Origin: Aminobacter aganoensis
GTDB lineage: Bacteria > Pseudomonadota > Alphaproteobacteria > Rhizobiales > Rhizobiaceae
NCBI RefSeq assembly: GCF_014206975.1
Contig: NZ_JACHOU010000019.1
Location: 27,189 to 91,188, forward strand
Length of the DNA: 64,000 nt
Direction of reading: 5' to 3'
How positions within the stretch are numbered: position 1 is the stretch's first letter; every line of letters begins with the position of its first letter. A program made the translations under genes and the position numbers. This document shows, one piece after another, positions 63,975 through 64,000 of the stretch. The notes below the pieces were generated by a model. The model made no database searches, was not told the origin of the DNA, and worked only from the letters and a program-made list of their open reading frames with translations.

Positions 63975-64000
63975 TCAGTGGTCCATGGCCTTGACGATCT
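63975..64000 (-). CDS. C-terminal end of an unidentified minus-strand gene (partial)
   Basis: Only the last codons are in the window, reading IVKAMDH and a TGA stop. The position after a bidirectional terminator and a good in-frame ending suggest a real gene, but it cannot be identified. Confidence 0.4.

Overview
The window is GC-rich, densely coded DNA from an alphaproteobacterium of the order Hyphomicrobiales (Rhizobiales). Gene families, ATGA-type gene overlaps and strong GGAGG ribosome sites all fit the Phyllobacteriaceae. The joint presence of an N-methylglutamate (NMG) pathway and a serine cycle points to a methylamine-using methylotroph such as Aminobacter or a methylotrophic Mesorhizobium-like strain. 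The genus is an inference. No rRNA, tRNA, CRISPR array, insertion sequence or phage gene was seen.

Region 1 (1-19.5 kb) handles uptake and breakdown of amide or peptide-like compounds. It holds the end of a PotC-type permease gene, two divergent M20 amidohydrolases, an IclR regulator with a clear palindromic operator, a fused HyuA-HyuB (oxoprolinase/hydantoinase-like) enzyme, a complete Dpp/Opp-type ABC importer, an EamA transporter, and a three-gene importer of the 2-aminoethylphosphonate type.

Region 2 (19.4-24.9 kb) is a homogentisate module. hmgA-fahA-maiA lie on the minus strand and hppD on the plus strand, each with its own divergent regulator (MarR and Lrp/AsnC). It should carry 4-hydroxyphenylpyruvate to fumarate and acetoacetate.

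Region 3 (25-34.8 kb) is accessory. It has small unknown proteins, a tight operon of three tiny membrane proteins with an APC permease, a DUF4956 / VTC-domain / phytase-like-esterase operon, and a secreted subtilase with a poly-Asp tract divergent from an ECF sigma and anti-sigma pair.

Region 4 (34.8-58.2 kb) is a one-carbon island, almost all on the minus strand. Transcription units in order are sgaA-mcl-mtkA-mtkB, hprA-gck, an XRE-cupin regulator, mgsABC-gmaS-mgdABCD, and ppc-glyA followed by a LuxR-type regulator with a degenerate receiver domain. Together these convert methylamine to gamma-glutamylmethylamide and N-methylglutamate. Oxidation of N-methylglutamate then yields methylene-tetrahydrofolate, which GlyA adds to glycine; serine is recycled through hydroxypyruvate, glycerate, PEP, malate and malyl-CoA. 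Malate dehydrogenase, enolase, and the folate and formate oxidation genes are not in the window.

Region 5 (58.4-64 kb) holds an S41 peptidase-like exported protein and a cluster of an FAD oxidoreductase, a nucleoside hydrolase, a TetR regulator and a HisC-like aminotransferase, with a perfect 16-bp palindrome in the divergent promoter. The window ends in the last codons of an unidentified minus-strand gene.
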